Source: Zavarzinella sp. (GTDB lineage Bacteria > Planctomycetota > Planctomycetia > Gemmatales > Gemmataceae). Taken from it: a stretch of DNA of 5,909 nt. The number at the start of each line of letters is the position of its first letter. Position 1 is the stretch's first letter. The notes under the pieces were generated by a model. That model was not told where the DNA came from. It searched no databases and saw nothing but the letters and a program-made list of their open reading frames with translations. The stretch covers positions 1 to 5,909 of the forward strand of contig JAWKTI010000009.1 of the NCBI GenBank assembly GCA_041399155.1, given 5' to 3'. Below are positions 1-5,898 of the stretch, in pieces. Made by a program: the position numbers and the translations under genes.

Positions 1-2
1 CA

Positions 3-794
3 GCAGCCACCCTGGGGATATTGCTCGATCGCTACTATCCCAATGATATTCCCTGGACTACCGCAGGTGCAATCAGTGTGGTACTTGGGATCATCTTCGT
101 GGTTGCGTATCGCCCCGCTGATCGAGGCTGGCTACTGATCCTCTGTTTTTTCTTTGCAGGTGGGGCGTACCATCACTATTATCGGTGGCATCAACCCGCA
201 GACAGTCTCAGCCATCAGTTACACAAAGACCCCGTCATCTCCCGTGTGCGTGGTGTGGTCATCGAGCGACCTGTCTACCGCAAACTGCCTGCACGATTTG
301 TAGAAAATCCGAATGTTTTTGAAGTATCTACCACGTTACGGATCGATGCAACCCACCTTCAGGTGCGTGGGGATTGGCTGCCCGTTTCCGGCGGGGTGCA
401 GGTTCGCATTTCTGGCGAATTGACTGCAGTGACGATTGGTGACGAAATTGAACTGTTTGGCTGGCTTGCCCCAATGGCAGGCCCACTGAATCCGGGGGAG
501 TTCGACTGGGCAAATCGTTATGCCGATCAATTGGTTGTTGCCAGCATGCAGTGCAAGAAGACGCCCGATGCTGCGGTGCGGCTGGTCACGGGCAACTGGT
601 CTCTGCAACGGTCTCTCAACCAGTTGCAATCGTCATGCCGGACGCGGATCGAGCAACACTTCCAGAAGCAGCCCGAAGTGGCGATCGCCCTGTTACTGGG
701 TGATGGGACTGCCATGTCACAGGATGAATGGCAACAATATATCCGCACGGGTGTCATTCACGTGCTGGCAATTTCCGGACAGCACCTGGGCTGA
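3..794 (+). CDS. comEC: ComEC/Rec2-family DNA-uptake channel, N-terminal fragment; truncated, probable pseudogene
   Basis: ComEC forms the inner-membrane channel that carries single-stranded DNA into the cytoplasm during natural transformation. The frame is open to the left edge, so the true start lies upstream; the TTG at 21 is probably internal. Counting from that TTG, residues about 16-30 and 36-48 are two hydrophobic membrane segments. Residues about 70-190 match the DUF4131/OB-like soluble region, including 'GPLNPGEFDWANRYA' (154-168). Residues 219-257 begin the competence domain: 'ALLLGDGTAMSQDEW' then 'TGVIHVLAISGQHLG'. The TGA at 792-794 falls inside the highly conserved HxLAISGxH motif, so almost the whole multi-spanning channel domain is missing; full-length family members are usually 700 residues or more. 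Neither other forward frame continues the family after 785, so this is not a simple frameshift. It is probably non-functional. Family assignment is firm; the cause of truncation is inferred. Confidence 0.85.
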   Translation, partial: AATLGILLDRYYPNDIPWTTAGAISVVLGIIFVVAYRPADRGWLLILCFFFAGGAYHHYYRWHQPADSLSHQLHKDPVISRVRGVVIERPVYRKLPARFVENPNVFEVSTTLRIDATHLQVRGDWLPVSGGVQVRISGELTAVTIGDEIELFGWLAPMAGPLNPGEFDWANRYADQLVVASMQCKKTPDAAVRLVTGNWSLQRSLNQLQSSCRTRIEQHFQKQPEVAIALLLGDGTAMSQDEWQQYIRTGVIHVLAISGQHLG

Positions 795-1149
795 CAGAAT
801 GGCCCCTTCAGGGCCAAAGACTATTTGTTAACTAGCCAGCTCAATTCATGGAATTCAAGGTAGCGAACAACAGCATTAAAGATTTGTCGCCAATAGAAAA
901 TCAATCGAATTGAACTCAAAATATTGAAGGCTGCTCTAAATTTCGTTTGTTGCACTTCCGCGCAGAGCTTGGGTTCCAAGTGTAATCACAAAACAATTTG
1001 ATGAACCGCGCATGGGGTAGCCCAATGTAGCATACACAAAACAGAATTTCATCGCTGAGTTCCGGCTTGGTTTTTTCTACATGGCGACTTTGCGGTCAGC
1101 ATAAACCATCTGAATTCAGGCGTAAACGTAGGCCCAATTGACACACAAT
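795..1149. other. Gene-poor convergent gap between comEC remnant and cinA
   Basis: This 355-base stretch is richer in A and T than the flanking genes and holds no recognisable gene. On the minus strand there are two short open stretches without clear starts or family matches. One covers 979-821 (52 codons from a TTG, containing 'IFYWRQIFNAVVRYLEF'). The other is in a different frame at about 1080-915 (containing 'ELSDEILFCVCYIGLPHARF'). They could be decayed remains of an inserted gene, or chance. A 10-base palindrome CTGAATTCAG lies at 1110-1119. I see no transposase motif and no good terminator for either convergent gene; the T6 at 1071-1076 has no convincing stem before it. Confidence 0.5.
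800..816. repeat. Perfect hairpin just after the premature comEC stop
   Basis: TGGCCC (800-805) and GGGCCA (811-816) are perfect reverse complements around the 5-base loop CTTCA. It begins 5 bases after the TGA stop. No T-run follows on either strand, so a classical intrinsic terminator is not supported. It sits at the point where ComEC homology ends, so it could be the edge of an inserted element or a dispersed palindromic repeat. The pairing is seen directly; the role is inference. Confidence 0.4.
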
Positions 1150-2397
1150 TTAGTTCGGCTTTCGTAACAGGTGCAGTCGTAAGAGATTCAAAGCCATTTT
1201 GGCGGTGCGACTTTGAATTTCGGTACGGGTTCCTCCCCAGGTGTGGTGCTGCACTTCACAACCACCGTCCCATGCTAATGCCACAAAAACGGTGCCTACC
1301 GGCTGATTTTCCCCACCTGTGGTGGGGCCTGCTAATCCTGTACTGCTCAGGGCAAAATTGGTCTGCAGGCGTTCGCGGCAGCCAATGGCCATCGCACGTG
1401 CTACCGGTTCGCTTACCGCACCATGTTCTGCTAACAGTTCCCCAGGCACACCCAATAATGCCTGTTTTGTTTCATTGGTATAGGTAACAAAACCACCATG
1501 CAGAACACTGGAAGCACCCGGCACCTGCCCGATTCGGTTGGCAATCAGTCCTGCCGTCAGGCTTTCTGCGGTGCTGATCGACAATTTTCGCCGTATCAGT
1601 TCTTCGACCACCACTTCGTGCAACTCTTCGTGATCCACCCCAAACACCAATTCACCCAGCCGTTCGCGTATAATCGCCTCAATTGGTGCGTACTGGGCCT
1701 GGGCTGTGGCAAAATCGTTGCCACGGGCAATTATCCGAAGTGAAATCACTGCATCGCTGGCGGTAATCCCCACTTCCGGTACGTGCCCACGTCGGGTCAG
1801 GTCGCTTACCTTCTCTTCAACGGCAGATTCCCCCCAACCGAAGGTGTTTATTTTTCGCTGGACAACCACCCCGCCGATCAGGCCAAGTTCCATCAGGCGT
1901 GGGCGAACTTCCCGTTCGTACATCAGCTTCATTTCCGATGGCACGCCGGGCATACAGGCAATAATGCTGCTGCCCACCTGCATCCAGATTCCGGGTGCGG
2001 TGCCATTCGCATTGAAAATCGCCATAGCTCCTTGTGGGAAAAGAGCTTGCACACGATTTCGCTCTGGCATTTCCCGCCCACGGCGGGTGAACATATCGCG
2101 AATCTGTTGCAGTGAAACCGGGTCTTCCACCAGGGGAACATTCACCAGTTTTGCCAGCACTTCGCGGGTCAGATCATCCAGCGTGGGGCCCAGGCCTCCC
2201 GTACTGAGCACCAGCTTTGCCCGTTGCACCGCATTGTGAAAAACCTGAACATTATCGTCAAAATCGTCTGCCACGGTGGTGTGAAAGCCCACCGGAATAC
2301 CATCTTCGGCCAAGCGCTGACTCAGCCACTGGCAGTTGGTATCCAGATTCTGGCCGCTGGTAATTTCGCTGCCAATGGAAATCAATTCTGCCTTCAT
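1150..2397 (-). CDS. cinA: CinA-family protein (competence/damage-inducible; NMN deamidase with COG1058 domain)
   Basis: CinA proteins join an N-terminal molybdopterin-binding-like/pyrophosphatase domain (COG1058) to a C-terminal nicotinamide mononucleotide deamidase domain that returns NMN to NAD synthesis; in some bacteria the gene is competence-induced. The 415-residue product has the usual full length. Residues 1-20 'MKAELISIGSEITSGQNLDT' are the classic start; 'STGGLGPTLDDLTRE' (65-79) and 'PGVPSEM' (150-156) mark the first domain. Residues about 180-255 form the middle linking domain. The C-terminal domain holds 'STAESLTAGLIANRIG' (275-290), 'GGFVTYTNETK' (301-311) and 'STGLAGPTTGGENQPVGTV' (352-370). 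I chose ATG 2397-2395 over the farther upstream start at 2445, because family homology begins exactly there and AGGTGG lies just upstream. All key motifs are intact. It faces the comEC remnant tail to tail and follows tRNA-Lys on the same strand. A cytoplasmic location is expected. Confidence 0.95.
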   Translation of the reverse strand: MKAELISIGSEITSGQNLDTNCQWLSQRLAEDGIPVGFHTTVADDFDDNVQVFHNAVQRAKLVLSTGGLGPTLDDLTREVLAKLVNVPLVEDPVSLQQIRDMFTRRGREMPERNRVQALFPQGAMAIFNANGTAPGIWMQVGSSIIACMPGVPSEMKLMYEREVRPRLMELGLIGGVVVQRKINTFGWGESAVEEKVSDLTRRGHVPEVGITASDAVISLRIIARGNDFATAQAQYAPIEAIIRERLGELVFGVDHEELHEVVVEELIRRKLSISTAESLTAGLIANRIGQVPGASSVLHGGFVTYTNETKQALLGVPGELLAEHGAVSEPVARAMAIGCRERLQTNFALSSTGLAGPTTGGENQPVGTVFVALAWDGGCEVQHHTWGGTRTEIQSRTAKMALNLLRLHLLRKPN

Positions 2398-2400
2398 TAC

Positions 2401-2406
2401 CCACCT
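2401..2406 (-). promoter_or_regulatory. Ribosome binding site of cinA
   Basis: On the minus strand AGGTGG occupies 2406-2401, with its AGG core 6 bases from the ATG at 2397. It decides between this start and the in-frame start 48 bases farther upstream, which would add 16 residues not expected in the family. Confidence 0.55.
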
Positions 2407-2425
2407 GTGGTCTCGGAAAAAGATT

Positions 2426-2431
2426 ATTGTA
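2426..2431 (-). promoter_or_regulatory. Possible -10 element for cinA
   Basis: TACAAT reads on the minus strand at 2431-2426, about 28 bases before the cinA start codon. No good -35 hexamer is seen at the usual 16-18 base spacing, so this is only a weak candidate. Confidence 0.2.
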
Positions 2432-2595
2432 AGCGACCACCGCAATCACTGGGCCACTTCAGCCCGGAATGTGGGCAATCGGCATCCTCGGGACCTACAA
2501 GTTAGACTCGTAAAAACGTGATCACCCATAGTCTGCTCGTACATGCAGAAAAACTTCTGAGAGCTTAATGAAGTGGGATGGTTTAGACAGATGAG

Positions 2596-2602
2596 AAAAA
2601 AA
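2596..2602 (-). terminator. T-tract at the 3' end of tRNA-Lys
   Basis: Seven T residues follow the discriminator base directly on the minus strand. With the tRNA's own stems upstream, this could end or trim the transcript. There is no separate dedicated hairpin, so the terminator call is tentative. Confidence 0.3.
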
Positions 2603-2675
2603 TGAAGGCGCTGGGACTTGAACCCAGGACCCACGGATTAAAAGTCCGATGCTCTACCAACTGAGCTACGCCTCC
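2603..2675 (-). tRNA. tRNA-Lys (anticodon UUU)
   Basis: The minus strand folds into a complete 73-base cloverleaf. The acceptor stem GGAGGCG/CGCCTTC has one G-U pair. The D arm is GCTC/GAGC with loop AGTTGGTA. The anticodon loop CTTTTAA has TTT at 2642-2640, reading lysine AAA/AAG codons. The variable region is GGGTC, and the T arm CTGGG/CCCAG has loop TTCAAGT. The discriminator is A (2603). The 3' CCA is not encoded and must be added by tRNA nucleotidyltransferase. The outermost anticodon-stem pair (27-43) is U-U, a small imperfection. It lies on the same strand as cinA, about 205 bases upstream of it. Confidence 0.97.
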
Positions 2676-2734
2676 AATCTGAACAGTAACACTGCCAGAT
2701 AGACCTATGTTAGTGGGCAGAGGTTCGTTTTCCA

Positions 2735-2760
2735 CACCAAAATGGGGTAATTTTTTGGTG
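2735..2760. repeat. 8-bp inverted repeat (possible operator or hairpin)
   Basis: CACCAAAA (2735-2742) and TTTTGGTG (2753-2760) are perfect reverse complements around a 10-base spacer. It lies 60 bases upstream of the tRNA start and over 300 bases before the kinases. A T-rich run follows on the + strand, but no + strand gene lies upstream nearby to be terminated. A protein-binding dyad is as likely as a hairpin; chance is also possible. Confidence 0.3.
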
Positions 2761-2920
2761 ATTTTTCTTCCACGTGACGGTGGGGAGTCGAAACGGCAAA
2801 CTTTGATAGCAGCTCAATTATATTTCCAAATCGCAATATTGTAAATCATGCAGGCTAATTGTTTACTGCCCACCTTATCTTGATTTTGAACATGCTACAA
2901 AATTCTCATTCCCACACCTG

Positions 2921-2962
2921 AATTCGCGAATTTTTCTGTCTGATTTTTCAGATTATCGCGAT
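2921..2962. promoter_or_regulatory. Cluster of three dyads upstream of the kinase operon
   Basis: AATTCGCGAATT (2921-2932) is a perfect 12-base palindrome. TCTGA-TTTT-TCAGA (2939-2952) follows as a 5-bp hairpin, then ATCGCGAT (2955-2962), a perfect 8-base palindrome. The two TCGCGA cores are 32 bases apart, close to three helical turns, and the bases following them are also alike (TCGCGA then A/T-rich then TTTCT). This is a plausible paired operator about 115-155 bases before the kinase start. No regulator can be named. Confidence 0.3.
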
Positions 2963-2988
2963 TATTTCTCCGCTTCGTGTTCCGAATT

Positions 2989-3005
2989 ATGCTAAATCTC
3001 AGCAT
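2989..3005 (+). repeat. Small hairpin in the probable kinase leader
   Basis: ATGCT (2989-2993) and AGCAT (3001-3005) pair around a 7-base loop, extendable by one T-G pair. It lies about 70 bases before the kinase start codon. The stem is short, so any role in the messenger leader is speculative. Confidence 0.2.
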
Positions 3006-3063
3006 GGAATAGTCCCCCTCCAAGTTTACCAAGGAACATAATTCGCCTTCCCTATGTGGTGAA

Positions 3064-3068
3064 AGAGG
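3064..3068 (+). promoter_or_regulatory. Ribosome binding site of the first kinase
   Basis: AGAGG sits 9 bases before the ATG at 3078. It is only 3 bases from the in-frame TTG at 3072, so it favours the ATG as the true start. Confidence 0.5.
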
Positions 3069-3077
3069 TAGTTGCGT

Positions 3078-4334
3078 ATGTCCAGCCCAAAAACAGTTCA
3101 ACAATTGTTTGATCTGGTAGTACGAAGCGAACTGCTGACAAAGCAGGAAATCGAAAAATATCTGCTGCAGCGGGAAGCGGAAAATGAAAAATTTTCTGAT
3201 GCTTCCGCAATGTGCTCTGGCATGGTGCGGGACCACCTGCTGACACACTTTCAGGCCAAATTGCTAATGCAGGGCCGCTGGAAAAACTTTTTCCTGAAAG
3301 GCAAATACAAGGTATTAGAGCATCTTGGTGCCGGTGGCATGGGGACGGTTTTCCTCTGCGAGCACCGCCATATGCGTCGCAAAGTGGCGATTAAGGTTCT
3401 CCCGCCCGATCGCGTGGATAGTGCCACGCTGATGCGTTTTCAACGGGAAGCCCAGGCAATTGCGATGCTGAACCACACCAACATTGTGCGGGCGTTTGAT
3501 ATTGAGCAGGAAGGCTCCCTGAACTTTCTGGTGATGGAATACATTGATGGCGTCAGCATGCAGCACCTGGTGGAGCATCTGGGGCCACTACCCATCCCAC
3601 GTGCGGTGAACTATCTGTGTCAGGCGGCTAACGGTTTGCAGCACGCCCACCAGAAAGGTTTGGTGCACCGAGACATCAAGCCCAGCAACCTGATGCTCGA
3701 TTTTCTGGGTGTCATCAAGTTGCTGGATCTGGGGCTGGCACGATTCACCAATCCCATGGATAATTCCGAAATCACGATGGCGGGTGGCTCCAGCCCCACT
3801 GTGTTGGGAACAGCCGATTATCTGTCGCCGGAACAGGCACGCGATTCCACGGTAGACCATCGGGCCGATATTTACAGTCTGGGTGCGGTCTTTTACTACT
3901 TTCTGACTGGCCAGCCACCATTTCATGGTGGGAACGTGGCGATGAAACTGGTTCGCCACCAAAGCGAAAAGCCCAAACGCGTCGATCAGGTGCGGTCCGG
4001 TATTCCGGTGGGGATTGCAGATGTGGTGTCTCTGATGCTGGAAAAATCACCCAATGCACGCCCGCAGCAGCCAAAAGATGTGATTCGCTATCTCGAACCG
4101 TGGCTGGTAGATGTAGAACCACCGACACCCGATGAAGTGCCGGAAAACCGTTTCTCATTAAATCGGGAACTCGCCAGTATGTCGAAGGCATCCACGGTAT
4201 CGCTGATGTCCCACTCTGGCCGAACGTTTATCCTGAAAACGACCGATACGCAACAACATATGTCAATCCTCTCAGCCCCAGGTGTGCGGATTGAATCATC
4301 GCCTGCGAGCCACTATCCCAGTACCCCCAAGTAA
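3078..4334 (+). CDS. Hanks-type Ser/Thr protein kinase (first of tandem pair)
   Basis: This 418-residue product should transfer phosphate from ATP to Ser/Thr of unknown protein targets. Residues about 6-76 form an N-terminal helical module ending 'LLTHFQAKLLMQGRW', of a kind I associate with planctomycete kinases. The kinase domain spans about 78-342. It shows the glycine loop GAGGMGTV (84-91), lysine K106 in VAIK, helix-C glutamate E124, and catalytic HRDIKPSN with D199, K201 and N204. Metal-binding D217 is in DLG (not DFG), followed by an activation segment with 'TMAGGSSPTVLGTADYLSPEQ' features to E252, then D264 in DIYSLG and R328. All catalytic residues are present. The tail has 'PPTPDEVP' (348-355), then a Ser/Thr-rich end. 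No membrane segment, signal peptide or sensor domain is visible, so it is probably cytoplasmic. ATG 3078 is chosen over TTG 3072 from its ribosome binding site. It probably forms an operon with the next kinase. Confidence 0.95.
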   Translation: MSSPKTVQQLFDLVVRSELLTKQEIEKYLLQREAENEKFSDASAMCSGMVRDHLLTHFQAKLLMQGRWKNFFLKGKYKVLEHLGAGGMGTVFLCEHRHMRRKVAIKVLPPDRVDSATLMRFQREAQAIAMLNHTNIVRAFDIEQEGSLNFLVMEYIDGVSMQHLVEHLGPLPIPRAVNYLCQAANGLQHAHQKGLVHRDIKPSNLMLDFLGVIKLLDLGLARFTNPMDNSEITMAGGSSPTVLGTADYLSPEQARDSTVDHRADIYSLGAVFYYFLTGQPPFHGGNVAMKLVRHQSEKPKRVDQVRSGIPVGIADVVSLMLEKSPNARPQQPKDVIRYLEPWLVDVEPPTPDEVPENRFSLNRELASMSKASTVSLMSHSGRTFILKTTDTQQHMSILSAPGVRIESSPASHYPSTPK

Positions 4335-4348
4335 CAACATTGTCCACC

Positions 4349-5539
4349 ATGACTACTGCAACACATTCGATCGATCGGCACCAGCTATCGAACCTGAAAA
4401 AGATCATCGTGCAAAGCGAATTGATCCCACAGGCGAAGTTTGACCAGTTTCTTTCTGGCCTGCACGCACGTAACGTGGGATATAATGAACCGATTGATTT
4501 ACTGCAACTACTTGTTTACGAAGGACTTCTGACGAAATTCCAGGCCCGCCTCCTGTTGCAGGGCAAGTGGAAGAATTTTCTTATTGATAACAAGTATGTT
4601 ATCCTGGACCAGCTTGGCAAAGGTGGGATGGGGACAGTTTTTCTGTGCGAACATCGCCACATGAAACGCCGGGTGGCCATAAAGGTGCTCCCACCTGAAA
4701 CCACCAGCAGCCCCACCATGGTGCACCGCTTTCAGCGGGAAGCAGAGGCAGTGGCACGGGTCAATCACCCCAACATCGTGCGGGCCCACGATATTGGCTC
4801 TCACAAAAACATGCACTATCTGGTGATGGAGTACATTGATGGGGTCAACCTGCATGAACTGGTGACCGTCAATGGGCGTCTGGCGATCGACCGTGCCGTC
4901 GATTACATCATTCAGTCCGCACGCGGGCTGGCCTGTGCCCACGCAGCTGGCGTGGTACACCGAGATGTCAAACCAGGGAATATTCTGGTTGACCGCAGTG
5001 GCACCATCAAGGTACTCGACCTGGGTCTGGCACGAATGGTGAACGACGACCGGGGCTCCGTAACCATGGCAGGTGGCAATGGCACCCTGTTGGGCACAGC
5101 CGATTACGTTGCACCAGAACAGGCACTCGATGCCCGCAATGTCGGCCACCTGGCCGATATTTATTCGCTGGGGGCAACGTTCTACTTCTTACTGACTGGT
5201 CGTGCGATGTATCCCGAAGGGAATATGGCTCAGAAGTTAATTTCACACCAGATTCGCCACGTTCAGTCCCCACGTCAGATTCGGCCAGAGGTACCCGACA
5301 TGGTGAATTATCTGGTGATGTCGATGATTGCGAAAAAGCCGCACGAACGGCCGGAAGATATGGTGGAAGTGATTGAAACATTACAGGAATTTCATGTTCC
5401 GGTGCTACCGCCTGATCCGGATGAAATGCCGGTAACGGCTTTTGCTGGCCGCACCGATATGAGCCAGTCGATGCGTGGCCCCGCCTCCCAAACAACCCGC
5501 GTCTTCCACCAGGCAATGATGAACACACGACACTCTTAA
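4349..5539 (+). CDS. Hanks-type Ser/Thr protein kinase (second of tandem pair)
   Basis: This 396-residue product is a paralogue of the preceding kinase, homologous along its whole length and identical at well over half of kinase-core positions by eye. The N-terminal helical module covers residues about 12-82 with 'LLTKFQARLLLQGKWKNF'. The kinase domain covers about 83-347. It shows GKGGMGTV (90-97), K112 in VAIK, E131 in helix C, and HRDVKPGN with D206, K208 and N211. D224 is in DLG, E257 in APEQ, D270 in DIYSLG, and R334 in ERP. All catalytic residues are intact. The tail repeats 'PPDPDEMP' (354-361), then a short polar end. No membrane segment is seen. It starts 14 bases after the previous stop, with no strong ribosome binding site; translational coupling is plausible. 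ATG 4349 is preferred, but an in-frame TTG at 4340 could also serve. Substrates are unknown; cross-phosphorylation with its neighbour is inference. Confidence 0.95.
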   Translation: MTTATHSIDRHQLSNLKKIIVQSELIPQAKFDQFLSGLHARNVGYNEPIDLLQLLVYEGLLTKFQARLLLQGKWKNFLIDNKYVILDQLGKGGMGTVFLCEHRHMKRRVAIKVLPPETTSSPTMVHRFQREAEAVARVNHPNIVRAHDIGSHKNMHYLVMEYIDGVNLHELVTVNGRLAIDRAVDYIIQSARGLACAHAAGVVHRDVKPGNILVDRSGTIKVLDLGLARMVNDDRGSVTMAGGNGTLLGTADYVAPEQALDARNVGHLADIYSLGATFYFLLTGRAMYPEGNMAQKLISHQIRHVQSPRQIRPEVPDMVNYLVMSMIAKKPHERPEDMVEVIETLQEFHVPVLPPDPDEMPVTAFAGRTDMSQSMRGPASQTTRVFHQAMMNTRHS

Positions 5540-5561
5540 AGATTTCTCATTTTTGTAGGCT

Positions 5562-5695
5562 AAAATCGGGACATCGATTCGTGTTATTTCCTCGAATTCG
5601 TAACATGGGCGTCCCGCCCATGGCTGTCCTGCACAGGCGAGTCACCGTGCTACGAAAAAGGCTGAGATACGCGGCTTACTGACAGACCCGATTTT
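5562..5695. repeat. Possible miniature element bounded by 9-bp inverted repeats
   Basis: AAAATCGGG (5562-5570) and CCCGATTTT (5687-5695) are perfect reverse complements and bracket the palindrome at 5604-5622. A 134-bp unit with terminal inverted repeats would fit a MITE-like non-autonomous element. I see no target-site duplication outside it, and a 9-bp match at this distance can arise by chance. Confidence 0.3.
5604..5682 (+). repeat. Palindromic repeat-like element with conserved-looking 25-codon frame
   Basis: CATGGGCG (5604-5611) and CGCCCATG (5615-5622) form a perfect 8-bp GC-rich stem around the loop TCC. Reading on from the ATG inside it gives a 25-codon frame (5605-5682) beginning MGVPPMAVLHRR and rich in Arg. 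Such GGGCG/CGCCC palindromes are the kind found as dispersed intergenic repeats in planctomycetes, often miscalled as short proteins. I rate a repeat far more likely than a gene, since no ribosome binding site precedes the ATG. Only one copy is in this window, so its repeat status rests on recall. It could also act as a transcript end for the kinases. Confidence 0.45.
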
Positions 5696-5898
5696 GAACG
5701 CTCAAAACGATCAAGCATGATTGTACCCATGTGCGAAGTCTGTCGAATTAGGGAATTGCGAAGCGGCAACTCATAATCGAAGTGGAGGGACTCAATTCCG
5801 TGTAAGATGCTCCACAACACACCCCCTCCATCGGCACGACGCACCGTCGGGCAGAAGTTTTTTATGTGATCCTGGACATCGTGCCATTCGTTTTCTCT
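5650..5898 (-). other. Doubtful open reading frame at right edge
   Basis: The minus strand is open for about 82 codons from 5898 to the TAG at 5652-5650. It has a possible GTG start at 5844 (64 residues, containing 'RRADGGGVLWSILHGIESL'). There is no ATG near the beginning and no evident ribosome binding site. The 3' end runs into the palindromic repeat element. I recognise no family. It could be a decayed gene fragment; chance is at least as likely. Confidence 0.15.

Larger units (their letters stand above)
2676..3077. other. AT-rich divergent upstream region between tRNA-Lys and the kinase pair
   Basis: This 402-base gap must hold the promoters of both tRNA-Lys (leftward) and the kinases (rightward). 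I find no convincing paired -35/-10 hexamers for either direction. It does contain several dyad symmetries: an 8-bp inverted repeat at 2735-2760, CAATATTG at 2834-2841, a cluster at 2921-2962, and ATGCT/AGCAT at 2989-3005. No protein-coding frame here looks real; antisense frames around 2895-3248 overlap the kinase start and have no family features. Confidence 0.5.

Noticed and set aside
520..831. Overlapping + strand frame that continues past the comEC stop
   Set aside because: Tested as a frameshift rescue of comEC. Its residues after 785 do not resemble the ComEC channel domain.
1067..1080. T6 run as terminator for the + strand
   Set aside because: No stable stem precedes the run, and it lies about 280 bases after the comEC stop.
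1706..2239. 177-codon open frame antisense to cinA
   Set aside because: It mirrors the cinA reading frame; the translation is Arg/Ser-rich with no family features, and cinA is clearly the real gene.
2398..2445. 16-residue N-terminal extension of CinA
   Set aside because: Family homology starts at MKAELISIGSE, and a good ribosome binding site precedes ATG 2397. The extension is not like the family.
4495..4500. TATAAT-like string near 4481-4487 as an internal promoter
   Set aside because: It lies inside the second kinase coding sequence, without a matching -35 element or any gene start downstream that needs it.
4508..5149. 213-codon open frame antisense to the second kinase
   Set aside because: It lies wholly opposite a kinase with intact motifs. 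Its His/Cys-rich, motif-free translation is typical of a reverse-strand shadow.
5007..5528. 173-codon open frame antisense to the second kinase's C-terminal half
   Set aside because: It is a shadow of a well-supported kinase and has no domain or ribosome binding site evidence.
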